From NCBI GenBank assembly GCA_938015445.1, contig CALLPE010000005.1, positions 79,308 through 143,307 of the forward strand: a stretch of DNA of 64,000 bases. Reading direction: 5' to 3'. Below the pieces are notes generated by a model. The model was given only the letters and a program-made list of their open reading frames with translations, was not told where the DNA came from and did no database searches. Shown one piece after another: positions 54,435-63,290 of this stretch (position 1 is the first letter of the stretch; each line of letters opens with the position of its first letter). The DNA is from an uncultured Pirellulales bacterium (GTDB lineage Bacteria > Planctomycetota > Planctomycetia > Pirellulales > Thermoguttaceae). The position numbers and the translations under genes are program-made.

Positions 54435-55673
54435 ATGTCCCAGCAGCAATCGTCCTCAGCCAACACCAATCGAGTGACTCGCCGCCGGTTTGTAGCAGGC
54501 ACAGGTGCTGCTTTGGCCCTTACGGCGGTCTCGGCTGAAGTGGCTCGAGGCTACTCGGCCAACCAAAAGGTAACCATCGGCATCATCGGCTGTGGTGGCC
54601 GGGGCGTGTGGATCGGCGATTTGTTCCAGCAGCATGGCGGCTACCAGATCGTCGGGGCGGCCGACTATTTCCAGCAGCGCGTCGATAACCTTGGCAACAA
54701 GTTCCAGATCAAGGAGGCCAATCGGTTCACAGGACTTTCCGGTTACAAGCGGCTGCTGGACATGAAGCCCGATGCCGTAGTGATCGAGTCGCCTCCGTAC
54801 TTCCATCCCGACCAGACTTGGGATGCCGTCGATGCCGGCTGTCATGCCTTCGTGGCCAAGCCGATTGCGGTGGACGTGCCTGGATGTTTGCGGTTCCTGG
54901 AGGCAGGCAAAAGGGCCACGGAAAAAAAGCGCTGCGTGTTGGTCGATTTCCAAACCCGGGCCGACGGCCTTTATCAGGAATGCGTCCGCCGGGTACACGC
55001 CGGGGACATCGGGCCGATAGTCTCGGCCGAGGCAGTGTACTACACCGGCGGCACCTGGGGCGTGGAGTTCGACCCTTCCGACCCCGAAAAGCGACTATTG
55101 CGCTGGGGCCGCGACCGGATTCTTTCGGGCGACATCATTACCGAGCAGAACATCCATGCCCTGGATGTGGCGACCTGGTTTTTGGACCGCGATCCGATCA
55201 AGGCTTACGGGATGTGCAACCGTCGCGGCCGGCAAGACCCCGCCGCCGCTCCGGATGTGCTGTGCAACGACGCCTTCGCCTGCGTGTTCCTGTTTCCCGA
55301 CGATGTTCTGCTGAGCTTTGCCTCGAAGCAGTACGGCACCGGCATCGAGGACATCGGCTGCTGGGTGTTCGGGCCCAAGGGAACCGCCGAGACCCATTAT
55401 TGGGGCGCGGTGCTGATCCGCGGCGAAAAGTCGTTCAAGGGCGGCAAACTGGCCCATCTATACACCGACGGCGCTGTGGCCAACATCGCTGCTTTCCACA
55501 AGGCGATTGTGGAAGGGGAGCACTCGAACCGAACTGTCGCCCCCAGCGTTCGCAGCAACCTGACGACCATCCTTGGGCGCACGGCCGCCTATCGCCGTGC
55601 AGAGGTCAGTTGGGACGAAATGCTCAAGGCCGGCGAGAAACTAGAGTTCCCGCTGAAGGGTTTGAAGTCGTGA
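54435..55673 (+). CDS. Tat-exported Gfo/Idh/MocA family oxidoreductase
   Basis: A 412-residue NAD(P)-dependent sugar or inositol oxidoreductase. A twin-arginine signal (TRRRFVAGTGAALALTAVS, about 14-33) is typical of the many planctomycete paralogues exported in folded form. The Rossmann domain begins IGIIGCGGRGVWIGDLF. The catalytic region has HAFVAKPIAVDVPG with the conserved Lys-Pro. The C-terminal beta-sheet domain follows from about 160, with DIITEQNIHALDVATWFL giving the active-site His. AAGGAG lies 7 nt before the ATG. Substrate unknown. Confidence 0.9.
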   Translation: MSQQQSSSANTNRVTRRRFVAGTGAALALTAVSAEVARGYSANQKVTIGIIGCGGRGVWIGDLFQQHGGYQIVGAADYFQQRVDNLGNKFQIKEANRFTGLSGYKRLLDMKPDAVVIESPPYFHPDQTWDAVDAGCHAFVAKPIAVDVPGCLRFLEAGKRATEKKRCVLVDFQTRADGLYQECVRRVHAGDIGPIVSAEAVYYTGGTWGVEFDPSDPEKRLLRWGRDRILSGDIITEQNIHALDVATWFLDRDPIKAYGMCNRRGRQDPAAAPDVLCNDAFACVFLFPDDVLLSFASKQYGTGIEDIGCWVFGPKGTAETHYWGAVLIRGEKSFKGGKLAHLYTDGAVANIAAFHKAIVEGEHSNRTVAPSVRSNLTTILGRTAAYRRAEVSWDEMLKAGEKLEFPLKGLKS

Positions 55674-55767
55674 CTACCCACGACCGCGCTGCCAACGACG
55701 AGCGGCTCGCAGCAGCACCGGCGCAGAAGCGCGAACCACCAAGACACCAAGGCGGTAAGAAACACCG

Positions 55768-55848
55768 CAAGTGTTAACAACCGCTTGCGGGATTCAAGTG
55801 TTAACAAATGCTTGTCGGATGCAAGAGTTGACAAATGCTTATGGGACG
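55768..55848. repeat. 27-bp tandem array, 3 copies, upstream of thrC
   Basis: Three exact 27-bp units (55768, 55795, 55822), each opening caag.gtt.acaa and containing gctt. One copy contains a perfect TTGACA hexamer (55828-55833) and the other two TTAACA at the same phase. No matching -10 follows at 17 bp. Confidence 0.9.
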
Positions 55849-55949
55849 ACCGTGCCGCTGTCCGCCTTGATGAGCGAAGCAGTCTTGCCTAAACTATCGG
55901 GCTGAAAAAGTCTTGCGGTGGCACGGATGCCGCTGTCGGTGCCGAGTCG

Positions 55950-57449
55950 ATGGTGACCGTTCAACGCTGGCGGCCGGCGGCATATCGTCGTGGTTTTGGC
56001 GCCAGAGCGGCCGACCAGCCAGCAATCTGCCAGAAAGCGAGGGATGCCATTAGCCTCACTTCGCTTGCTTTCCAACGATGCATCGCCCCGAAGTGCGGGG
56101 CGACGTTCGCTATCGAGCAAATATTGGTGGCCTGCCCACGTTGCGGTCAGTTGCTCGATGTGGCCTACGACTTCGACCGGCTGGAGGTGCCGCGGTCGCT
56201 GCACGAGTTCGAGCAGAAGTGGGCCCGCCGCGCCGACCCGCATTGCTTCAGCGGCGTGTGGCGCTTCTACGAGCTGCTGCCGTTTGCGCCCCTGGAAATG
56301 TGTGTTACGGTGGGCGAAGGACAAACCCTGCTTCATTGCTCGGACGCGGTGGGCAGGTACGTGGGGCTTAATCCCGGCCGACTGTATTTGCAGTACGAAG
56401 GGATGAACCCGTCGGGCAGCTTCAAAGACAACGGCATGTCTGCCGCGTTCACTCATGCCCGATGCGTCGGCGCTACGCGGGCCGCCTGTGCTTCCACGGG
56501 CAACACCAGCGCGTCGCTGGCGCTGTATTGTTCGGTTACGCGGTTAATGCGGGCGGTGATTTTCGTCGGCTCGGGAAAGATCGCTTACGGCAAGCTGTCG
56601 CAGGCGCTGGACTTCGGCGCGCTGACGATCCAAATCACCGGCGACTTCGACGACGCTATGGCACGCGTCAAGGAAGTCTCCCAGGAACTGGGAATCTATC
56701 TGGTCAACAGCGTCAATCCCTTCCGGCTGGAGGGGCAAAAGACCATTATGTACCGAGTGCTGGAGGCCCTGCGCTGGGAGCCACCCGAATGGATCGTCGT
56801 CCCCGGCGGAAACCTGGGCAACTCCAGCGCCTTCGGCAAGGCCTTTTGGGAGTTGCACCAGTTGGGGTTGATCCGTCGGGTGCCGCGGCTGGCGGTCATC
56901 AACGCCACCGGCGCATCGACGTTGTATGAGCTGTACGAAAAGCACCGCCTGCGCTGGAACGGCGGCAACGTCGATATGCAAACCGCCGACGCTTTTTTCC
57001 AACAAATGACCGCTGAAGGGCGCCGTGCCTCGACCATCGCCAGCGCCATCGAAATCAACCGGCCGGTAAACCTGACGAAGTGTCTGCGAGCGCTGGAGAT
57101 ATGCGACGGTGTGGTCCGCGAAGTCAGCGACCAGGAAATACTCGACGCCAAGGCCCAGGTGGGTGCGGGCGGACTGGGGTGCGAACCGGCCAGCGCCGCC
57201 AGCGTCGCCGGCGCCAAAGCGCTGGTGGCCGAAGGAGTCATCGGCCGCGACGATCGGGTGGTGTGCGTGCTCACCGGCCACCAACTCAAAGACCCTACGG
57301 CAACGGTCGCTTACCACACTACCGACCAAGAGATGTTCAATAAAGTGCTGGGCAGCCGGGGCGTCCGCCGGGCCACCTTCGCCAACCGCGCCGTGGTGGT
57401 GCCGAACAATCTTGATGAGATCATCAAAGCCATCAGATTGTATAGCTGA
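55950..57449 (+). CDS. thrC: Threonine synthase with N-terminal zinc-ribbon-like segment
   Basis: PLP-dependent conversion of phosphohomoserine to threonine. A Cys-x4-Cys / Cys-x2-Cys pair ([15 protein letters not shown]) within the first ~75 residues resembles a zinc ribbon, followed by the fold-type II core. [12 protein letters not shown] contains the PLP Lys, [14 protein letters not shown] follows and [18 protein letters not shown] is the phosphate-binding loop. The start is uncertain: ATG at 55950 opens the frame without a Shine-Dalgarno, and no better ATG/GTG lies before the conserved region. Confidence 0.9.
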   Translation: MVTVQRWRPAAYRRGFGARAADQPAICQKARDAISLTSLAFQRCIAPKCGATFAIEQILVACPRCGQLLDVAYDFDRLEVPRSLHEFEQKWARRADPHCFSGVWRFYELLPFAPLEMCVTVGEGQTLLHCSDAVGRYVGLNPGRLYLQYEGMNPSGSFKDNGMSAAFTHARCVGATRAACASTGNTSASLALYCSVTRLMRAVIFVGSGKIAYGKLSQALDFGALTIQITGDFDDAMARVKEVSQELGIYLVNSVNPFRLEGQKTIMYRVLEALRWEPPEWIVVPGGNLGNSSAFGKAFWELHQLGLIRRVPRLAVINATGASTLYELYEKHRLRWNGGNVDMQTADAFFQQMTAEGRRASTIASAIEINRPVNLTKCLRALEICDGVVREVSDQEILDAKAQVGAGGLGCEPASAASVAGAKALVAEGVIGRDDRVVCVLTGHQLKDPTATVAYHTTDQEMFNKVLGSRGVRRATFANRAVVVPNNLDEIIKAIRLYS

Positions 57450-57546
57450 CCCGATTCCGGGACCTAGCTGCGATGCATGATAGCTCCAATCGCAGACCAG
57501 GCGCTCATCGGAGCCGCGGCGTAGTTTTGGGAGAATCGTCACAACG

Positions 57547-58338
57547 ATGAAACCTATTAGAATAGCCATTCACGGGGCGGCTGGGCGGATGGGAAAACGG
57601 CTGATCGCCTTGGGCGCCGCAGACCCGGCACTGCGCATCGTCGCTGCGGTAGATGTGCCAGGTCATCCGCAGCTTGGCCAGGACGTCGGGTTGATGGCCG
57701 GTGTGGGCCAAGTCGGCGTGAAGCTGAGCGACACGCTCGCCGAAGGCGCTGAGGTGGTCATCGACTTCTCGCTGCCCGAAGCCGCCGAAAAACTGCTGCG
57801 TTTGTGCCGCCAGCGCCATTTGCCGCTGGTTATGGCCACCACGGGACTCAGTCGGCAAGCGATGGATGACCTCAACGCAGCGGCAGCAGAAATACCGCTG
57901 GTGTACTCGCCAAACATGAGCCTGGCGGTCAACCTGACCATGAAATTGTGCCAGCTTGCGGCGCGGGCGCTGCGCGACAAAGATGCCGACGTGGAAATCC
58001 TCGAACGCCATCATCGCTTCAAGCAGGACGCCCCCAGCGGAACCGCGCTAAAGCTGGGCGAGCTAATCGCCGCCGAGATGGGCCACACCCTTCATCGTCA
58101 CGGCCGACAGGGAGTGGTGGGGCGTCGACCGCACGAAGAAATCGGGTACCACGCTATCCGCGTGGGCGACAACCCAGGCGAACACACCATCATCTTCGCC
58201 ATGCTGGGCGAAATGCTGGAGCTGACTGTCCGCGCCTCCAACCGCGATTGCTACGCACAGGGGGCTTTGGCGGCAGCCAAGTTCCTGGCAGGTAAACCGC
58301 CGGGAATGTACAGCATGGCCGATGTACTGGGACTGTAA
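57547..58338 (+). CDS. dapB: 4-hydroxy-tetrahydrodipicolinate reductase
   Basis: Reduces the dihydrodipicolinate intermediate in lysine/diaminopimelate synthesis. The 263-residue protein has the N-terminal dinucleotide site IHGAAGRMGKRL, VVIDFSLPEA, the loop MATTGLS, YSPNMSLAVNL and the catalytic signature ERHHRFKQDAPSGTAL (His-His and Lys). GGGAGAA lies about 12 nt before the ATG. It is 97 bp downstream of thrC, so the two aspartate-family genes may be co-transcribed. Its stop codon starts a 20-bp tandem array. Confidence 0.94.
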   Translation: MKPIRIAIHGAAGRMGKRLIALGAADPALRIVAAVDVPGHPQLGQDVGLMAGVGQVGVKLSDTLAEGAEVVIDFSLPEAAEKLLRLCRQRHLPLVMATTGLSRQAMDDLNAAAAEIPLVYSPNMSLAVNLTMKLCQLAARALRDKDADVEILERHHRFKQDAPSGTALKLGELIAAEMGHTLHRHGRQGVVGRRPHEEIGYHAIRVGDNPGEHTIIFAMLGEMLELTVRASNRDCYAQGALAAAKFLAGKPPGMYSMADVLGL

Positions 58339-58396
58339 GGGGCTTTCACAACACAGAAGAGGCTTTGACAAAACAGAAGGGGCTTTCACAAAACAG
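58337..58396. repeat. 20-bp tandem array, 3 copies, beginning inside the dapB stop codon
   Basis: Units of exactly 20 bp at 58337, 58357 and 58377 (aaggggctttcacaaaacag type), differing at two or three positions. The first unit starts with the AA of the dapB TAA (58336-58338). Confidence 0.93.
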
Positions 58397-58555
58397 AATT
58401 CGCAAAAAAGTTCAACTGGCCCCTGTGCCAGGGATGCACTGCCACGACGGGTGGTTTTGTGAGAGACTCTAAAGTGCTGCGGCCGGTCGGGGCTATCGAC
58501 CAGCGGCGCGCAAGCACAATCGGCCAGCGCTGTCGTATGTAGTGCGGCTTCGCGT

Positions 58556-60835
58556 TCAGCACCGCGATTGCAGGTGCTCGATCTGCTGGGCGAACTGTTC
58601 GGTCTGCTTGCGAATCTGCCGCACGAAACTATTGTCCTCCGGCGTGCCCAACACGGCCTGCATCTCTTGCGCGTTGCGATAAGTGATGCCGCGGAACGGA
58701 TTCTGAAAATCCTTCGCCCGGCTCAGGTAAACCTGTTGGCAGACGTGTTGCTGAATGGCCAGTGCTTCGGCCAGCACTTGCTGCCAAAGCTGCGGCGTAA
58801 GGCGCTGTGCGCCAAGCAGCTCCAACAGGGTAGCGTAAGCGTGGCGCTGTTTTTCGAGAGGATATCTGGCCCAGAGAAGATCGTAGCGTGCGTGGACCTG
58901 TTCCCAGGTGTTCAAGCGAGCCGCGCGGATGTCCGCCATAAGCTCCAACAGGTCTGGCTCGGCGACAAGCTGTCCTCCCAAGTTCACCCAATTGTGCTGA
59001 CGAGGCCCGGCCAACTGTCGATTCATGCCCTCGAGCGTCTGCTGCGGATTGGCCAACATATAGTCGATGACGTTCTTTGCTCCGTAATAGTAGAGCATTT
59101 GCCGGTAAGCGTGATAGGCGCGGTGGGGTTTGCGGATCACCACTTTCCGTCGGCTATTTTCGATGTGCTCGCCGAGGACTTCTACATCGCCCAGTTGCTC
59201 TTCCGGGCCGCACAGAAGTCGGCGTCCCAGCTCGGCCAATTGTTCCTCGGAAGGCCCTTCGGCGCACGGGCCGCACTGTGCAGCGGCAGTGTGCAGTTGT
59301 TCGGCAGAGGTGGAGCTTGCCGGCTGGGCGGCTGTGACGGGATTGGCCGTTTTCCGCAGAGCGGCCTTGCCGGTCCACACTTCCAGCATATGCATAGCGC
59401 GGAAGATCTCCTCGGCAGTATCAGGTGCTAGATAGTCGAACTCGATGTTTTGGGTCTTGGTTTTTCGCTTGTCGCGGTTGATGAACTTCCAGGTGTTACG
59501 GGCCAGGGCGTACATGTTGTGCGTCCACCAATAGGCCGGGATGACTAGCAGCCGATCGCGCGCCTCGTCGTTGGCCACCAGGGAGAAAGGCAAAGGAATG
59601 TCCAGCTCGGCCGGGTAGTTTCCCTTGGCTACCAGCACGAAAGAGGCGAATCGGCTGGGGTGTTTCAGCGTCACGCACAGGCCGGGCCAAAAACCCCGGC
59701 CCGCCTGTAGCTCGCCGTCGTTGGCCCGGCTGTTGTGGTTCGAACCGATTGTCGCCCCGGCCGCCATATTGCTTTGGCCCATCACCACCGAGGCCACCAG
59801 GAACGAGTTGTTGTGATGCTGTTCGTGCGCCGGAAAGATCAGATTGTTCAGTATTTCGCAGCAGGAGACCGTGGAGTTGTCGCCCAGGAAGGAGTGTACC
59901 AGCCGAGCGCCGTATTTGAGCGTCGAGTTAGGGCCCATCACGAAGCGCACTGCCTTGCAGCCATAGAACACGTGGCACCCGTAGCCGATGATTCCGTTGA
60001 CCAGTTCCACCCCTTCGCCTATTTGCGTCGGCTCGGCCTGGCTGGAGTTGATCGTCAGGTTCTTGAGTTTGTTGGCCCCTTTGATGTAGCAGTGCGAGCC
60101 GATTCTTACGTCCTTGAGAATCTGCGAGTTCTTGATCACGCAGCAATCGCCCACCGTGCCGTAGAAGCCGCGGGAGGTGTCGAATTGCCGCTCGGTTATT
60201 TCCCGCAGCCGCTGCTGTAGTAGCGGGTCGTCGCGGTACTTGGCCCAGAGATAGGCGTCGGCGCAGATCATTCCATCGAAGGGGAGCACGGAGCGTCCGC
60301 CGCTTTCGTTCATCAAGTCCAGCCAGATGCGCACCGCTTCCGGCTCGCCTTGCTTGACGATTCCGTTGCCGAATTTGGCGTGATTGGTGGTGTTCATCTC
60401 GTCGATGTTCAGCAGGATCACCTGATCGCCGATGATGTAGCGCGACAGATAGCGCACGTTGTGTACCGCTACGTTGTCGCCCAGGTCGCAAGAGATAATG
60501 GTGCTGTTGGTGATTCCGGCAGGCGTTTGAAGCTCGTGATGCTCCAGCACCACGTTTTCCAGCCGTCCGATGCGCACCAGTCCGTAGAAGCTGGAGTTTT
60601 TTATTAGATGCGGGTGGAACGGGTCGGCTACCAACAGGTTGTCCCAATTGGCGCAGGTTACCGCGTTTTTCACTAAGGTTTCGATCTCCTCGGCGCGCAG
60701 GCTGCGCCAATAGTCGGGCGGTTTGCCCACCTGCCGGTTCCGCAGATAGTATTCGTCTTCCCCAGGGGGTAAGAACTCGTGCGGTACGAACTGTTTGCCG
60801 AACAGCTCTGCGGGAACAAGTTTGATTTCGCGCAT
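58556..60835 (-). CDS. DUF4954 family left-handed beta-helix protein
   Basis: A 759-residue cytoplasmic protein related to hexapeptide-repeat acyl- or nucleotidyl-transferase scaffolds. The central region (about 80-420) is rich in imperfect hexads, e.g. ITNSTIISCDLGDNVAVHNV and LVHSFLGDNSTVSCCEILNN, with GQSNMAAGATIGSNHNSRANDGE in the helix core. The C-terminal half is mostly helical and ends near an LQSRC tail. The family has no firm biochemical function; a sugar-nucleotide acyltransferase-like role is inferred from the fold. The ATG at 60835 (MREIKLVP) is preferred over an upstream start. Confidence 0.8.
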   Translation of the reverse strand: MREIKLVPAELFGKQFVPHEFLPPGEDEYYLRNRQVGKPPDYWRSLRAEEIETLVKNAVTCANWDNLLVADPFHPHLIKNSSFYGLVRIGRLENVVLEHHELQTPAGITNSTIISCDLGDNVAVHNVRYLSRYIIGDQVILLNIDEMNTTNHAKFGNGIVKQGEPEAVRIWLDLMNESGGRSVLPFDGMICADAYLWAKYRDDPLLQQRLREITERQFDTSRGFYGTVGDCCVIKNSQILKDVRIGSHCYIKGANKLKNLTINSSQAEPTQIGEGVELVNGIIGYGCHVFYGCKAVRFVMGPNSTLKYGARLVHSFLGDNSTVSCCEILNNLIFPAHEQHHNNSFLVASVVMGQSNMAAGATIGSNHNSRANDGELQAGRGFWPGLCVTLKHPSRFASFVLVAKGNYPAELDIPLPFSLVANDEARDRLLVIPAYWWTHNMYALARNTWKFINRDKRKTKTQNIEFDYLAPDTAEEIFRAMHMLEVWTGKAALRKTANPVTAAQPASSTSAEQLHTAAAQCGPCAEGPSEEQLAELGRRLLCGPEEQLGDVEVLGEHIENSRRKVVIRKPHRAYHAYRQMLYYYGAKNVIDYMLANPQQTLEGMNRQLAGPRQHNWVNLGGQLVAEPDLLELMADIRAARLNTWEQVHARYDLLWARYPLEKQRHAYATLLELLGAQRLTPQLWQQVLAEALAIQQHVCQQVYLSRAKDFQNPFRGITYRNAQEMQAVLGTPEDNSFVRQIRKQTEQFAQQIEHLQSRC

Positions 60836-61460
60836 TTGGAAGTTCCAAACAAGACAGCATTTACCGCCGGAAGACTCGGCCGCGGAATGGCCCCAATACG
60901 CGAACCCACGTTGCCACATCCGGCTGCGGCGGCTGTTATCAACAAGCGTCCTTTATCAACACGCGGCTGTTATGAACATGCGGCTGTCACAACATGCGGC
61001 TGTTATCAACATGTGTCCGTTATCAACAATAGGTCAAGAACAAGCCCCTGTGTCAGGCTGAGGCTTCCTAAGGACCGCATATTTATGGTTTTCTTCCGTC
61101 CTCGACGTGCCCGAGACACAACTCCGGCTAAAACGATGGATGACCGTTTTGATTTGGCTCAACTATTTGTAGTTTTCGGGCCGAATTGTGCTTAAGAGCC
61201 GATCTTCCTATCGAAGCACGCTGGACAACATGACGGCGATCTACCGGAAAGCTCAAACACAGCCCCAGCCGTCAGTTAGTGGCAGCCTGGCAACCGCAGG
61301 CGAATACTCGCAGGTGCGCGGTGCATTATGGTTGCCGAATCGCTTGTTCGCGCAGTGTTGTCCCGCCTGGACCGCTGCGCTCGGCTGGCAGCGGTGTTGC
61401 GGCGATTGCCGTATTGAGCAGTGGACTTTGCTATCATCATAGTGCCTCAGGAGGACAGCC
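60836..61460. other. Divergent intergenic region DUF4954 / methyltransferase-like gene
   Basis: 625 bp without a credible gene; contains the six-copy 17-bp array at 60935-61035. The remainder has no recognisable feature. Confidence 0.55.
60935..61035. repeat. 17-bp tandem array, 6 copies, upstream of DUF4954
   Basis: Units start at 60935, 60952, 60969, 60986 (16 bp), 61002 and 61019. Most open gttatcaaca and continue gcggct or gtgtcc. Four copies include TTATCAACA, one base from a DnaA box, but the phasing and location match the other intergenic arrays. It lies 100-200 bp before the DUF4954 ATG. Confidence 0.9.
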
Positions 61461-62012
61461 TTGCCCTTGCGTACCCGCTTGCAGCTTTTCTATCTTCTGC
61501 ACTTGTGCCAACCAGCGGCGGACCGCGTAGTTTTCCAGGCCATATATCGGGCCAAAGCCCAGCGGATACTTGAACTGGGGTTGACCTCGGCTGCACGCAC
61601 CTTGCGGATGCTGACTGTGGCCCGACTGGCCACACCGAGCAAGACTCCATATTACATCGGCATCGACTTGTTTGAAGACCGACCGGGGCCTACCCCAGCA
61701 GTTTGGTCTTTGCGCGAGGCTTACCGCACCCTCCGTGCCGCCGGCGCACAGGTGCGGTTGGTGCCGGCCGAACCTAGTATGGGACTGATGCAAGTGGCCA
61801 ACGAGCTGGGCAAGCTCGACTTGATGTTGATATCGGCCGGGGCGATGCCGGCGGAGAACTCCCATCTGTGGCTATTTCTGCCGCGCATGCTGAACCAGCA
61901 AGCCGTCGTGCTTTGCCAGCACCTCGGCGGAGGGAACCAAGCGAGTTTCGAGCGGTTGGATTGCGCCGCGTTAGGTCGGCTTGCTGCGCTGACCAAGCAC
62001 CGCGCTGCCTGA
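61461..62012 (+). CDS. Hypothetical protein with methyltransferase-like Rossmann motif
   Basis: A 183-residue soluble protein. ILELGLTSAART (about 37-48) resembles the SAM-binding motif I of class I methyltransferases, and YYIGIDLFEDRPG would be the following acidic strand. The C-terminal half has LDLMLISAGAMP, possibly motif IV. Catalytic chemistry cannot be assigned. The start is TTG at 61461 with a strong AGGAGG 6-7 nt upstream; the hydrophobic N-terminus does not look like a signal peptide. Confidence 0.65.
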   Translation: MPLRTRLQLFYLLHLCQPAADRVVFQAIYRAKAQRILELGLTSAARTLRMLTVARLATPSKTPYYIGIDLFEDRPGPTPAVWSLREAYRTLRAAGAQVRLVPAEPSMGLMQVANELGKLDLMLISAGAMPAENSHLWLFLPRMLNQQAVVLCQHLGGGNQASFERLDCAALGRLAALTKHRAA

Positions 62013-62148
62013 ACCGATCCGTCGCGCCCCCGAAGCCTTCCCGAAACACCGCCACACGCCCATCAGGCAAATGTCAGCCAAATCGGCACGTAATCGCCGC
62101 TAAGCGTTGTCGTGTCGGCTCGGCTCGGTCTTCCGCCGGTGGTCTGTG

Positions 62149-62154
62149 TATAAT
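62149..62154 (+). promoter_or_regulatory. -10 element candidate for the MoaD/ThiS-like gene
   Basis: A perfect TATAAT lies 37 bp before the ATG at 62192. No -35 is present at 16-18 bp, so only the -10 is claimed. Confidence 0.35.
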
Positions 62155-62191
62155 TGTGGTAAATCGGGGGCCATTTGGGAGGGCTGCTGCA

Positions 62192-62425
62192 ATGCCGCAG
62201 GTGAAGGTCGGCCTGTATGCTGGGCTGCGACAGTACATCGCCAACGCCCCGTCGGTGGACATAGAAATCGTGCCCGGCCAAACCATCGCTCAAGTGCTAC
62301 AAAAGCTGGGCGTGCCGCCGGAGAAGGCACACATCGTATTCGTCAACAGTCGCGCTTCAGGCATCGACTGCCCATTGCAGGGCGGCGAGCAGGTAAACAT
62401 CTTCCCCGCCGTGGGCGGCGGGTGA
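62192..62425 (+). CDS. MoaD/ThiS family sulfur-carrier-like protein
   Basis: A 77-residue beta-grasp protein ending in GGG, the C-terminus that is adenylated and thiocarboxylated in sulfur carriers. Family features are TIAQVLQKLGVPPEKAHIVFVN and the acidic-Gly segment GGEQVNIFPAVGGG. No partner (MoaE, MoeB/ThiF or ThiG) is in the window, so molybdopterin, thiamine or another pathway cannot be chosen. GGGAGG lies about 12 nt before the ATG. A longer upstream extension of the frame is rejected. Confidence 0.85.
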   Translation: MPQVKVGLYAGLRQYIANAPSVDIEIVPGQTIAQVLQKLGVPPEKAHIVFVNSRASGIDCPLQGGEQVNIFPAVGGG

Positions 62426-62453
62426 ACACGGTCGAGGCTACACGGTCGAGGCT
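62426..62453. repeat. 14-bp perfect tandem duplication directly after the MoaD/ThiS-like stop
   Basis: Two identical copies of acacggtcgaggct at 62426-62439 and 62440-62453. The first begins at the base immediately after the TGA stop (62423-62425). Confidence 0.85.
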
Positions 62454-62549
62454 GCCCGAGTCGATCTGCCGCTGGCCACTGCCCCGGCTCTTGCGTCGCC
62501 TGCTAAGCTTGCAGCGCTGGCCGGCCGCGATGAGCATCCTGAGCACAGT

Positions 62550-63290
62550 TCAGCCGGCGGCGATGCGTTCTTCCTGTTGCTGCTCTTGCTGGCTTTGGGC
62601 AGTGTCGAATGCTGCCAGCAGCCGTTGGGCTTTGGATACGGCTGCGAGTAAATCCGCCAGTCGGCTTTCGGCGGATGGGGGCAAAGGACGCGGCAACTGC
62701 GCGCCAAGGGCGCGAGCGGACTCAGCGATAGCTTGCACTGCACGGCTAAGGCTTTCCGTGGCGGCCCGCAGCCGAAACTGCTGGTCGAGACTGGACAGCT
62801 CGCACTGTTCCAAGCGGTTTTGCAGGGCTTCGAGCAGCCGTTGACGCTCGGCCAGCAGCGTCTTGTGTTCTATAGCTTTGCGGATGGCGATGGCCAGTTG
62901 CACTTCGTTGCAGGGCTTGATGAAGAACTGGTACACGCCGCCGGTGTTGATGGCCTCGATGGCCGTGTCGGCCTCGGCGTGCCCGGTTAGCATGATGCGC
63001 ATCACCTCCGGCCGGTGCTGGGCAACCCAAGCCAACAACTGATTGCCCAACATGCCCGGCATTCGCTGGTCCGACACCACCACGTCTACATCGCGGGTTT
63101 TTAGTATCCACAGGGCTTCTTCGCCACCGCGGGCGGTGCATATCTGGTATGGCTGATGGCGCAAAGCGCGCGACAGTCCGGCCAGCAGGTTCGGGTCGTC
63201 ATCTACCAGCAACACAGTGTGTGACATGGGCGATCGCCAATGAGGTATCAACGACTCATCGTTCTGCTTGTCGCTTTGCAGGGCGGTCAT
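62550..63290 (-). CDS. Response regulator with receiver domain
   Basis: A 246-residue cytoplasmic regulator. The receiver domain (about 22-140) has the acidic pocket LLVDDDPNLL, the phosphoryl-acceptor Asp in VVVSDQRMPGM, the Thr in IMLTGHAEAD and the Lys in QFFIKPCNE. The rest is a charged helical, coiled-coil-like tail with no DNA-binding or catalytic output domain. Its ATG overlaps the upstream kinase stop by ATGA, so the two are translationally coupled and probably form a cognate pair. Confidence 0.87.
   Translation of the reverse strand: MTALQSDKQNDESLIPHWRSPMSHTVLLVDDDPNLLAGLSRALRHQPYQICTARGGEEALWILKTRDVDVVVSDQRMPGMLGNQLLAWVAQHRPEVMRIMLTGHAEADTAIEAINTGGVYQFFIKPCNEVQLAIAIRKAIEHKTLLAERQRLLEALQNRLEQCELSSLDQQFRLRAATESLSRAVQAIAESARALGAQLPRPLPPSAESRLADLLAAVSKAQRLLAAFDTAQSQQEQQQEERIAAG

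Noticed and set aside
60935..61035. Replication origin based on DnaA-box-like nonamers
   Set aside because: The nonamer differs from consensus, no dnaA, dnaN or AT-rich unwinding region is near, and the array behaves like the other intergenic arrays.
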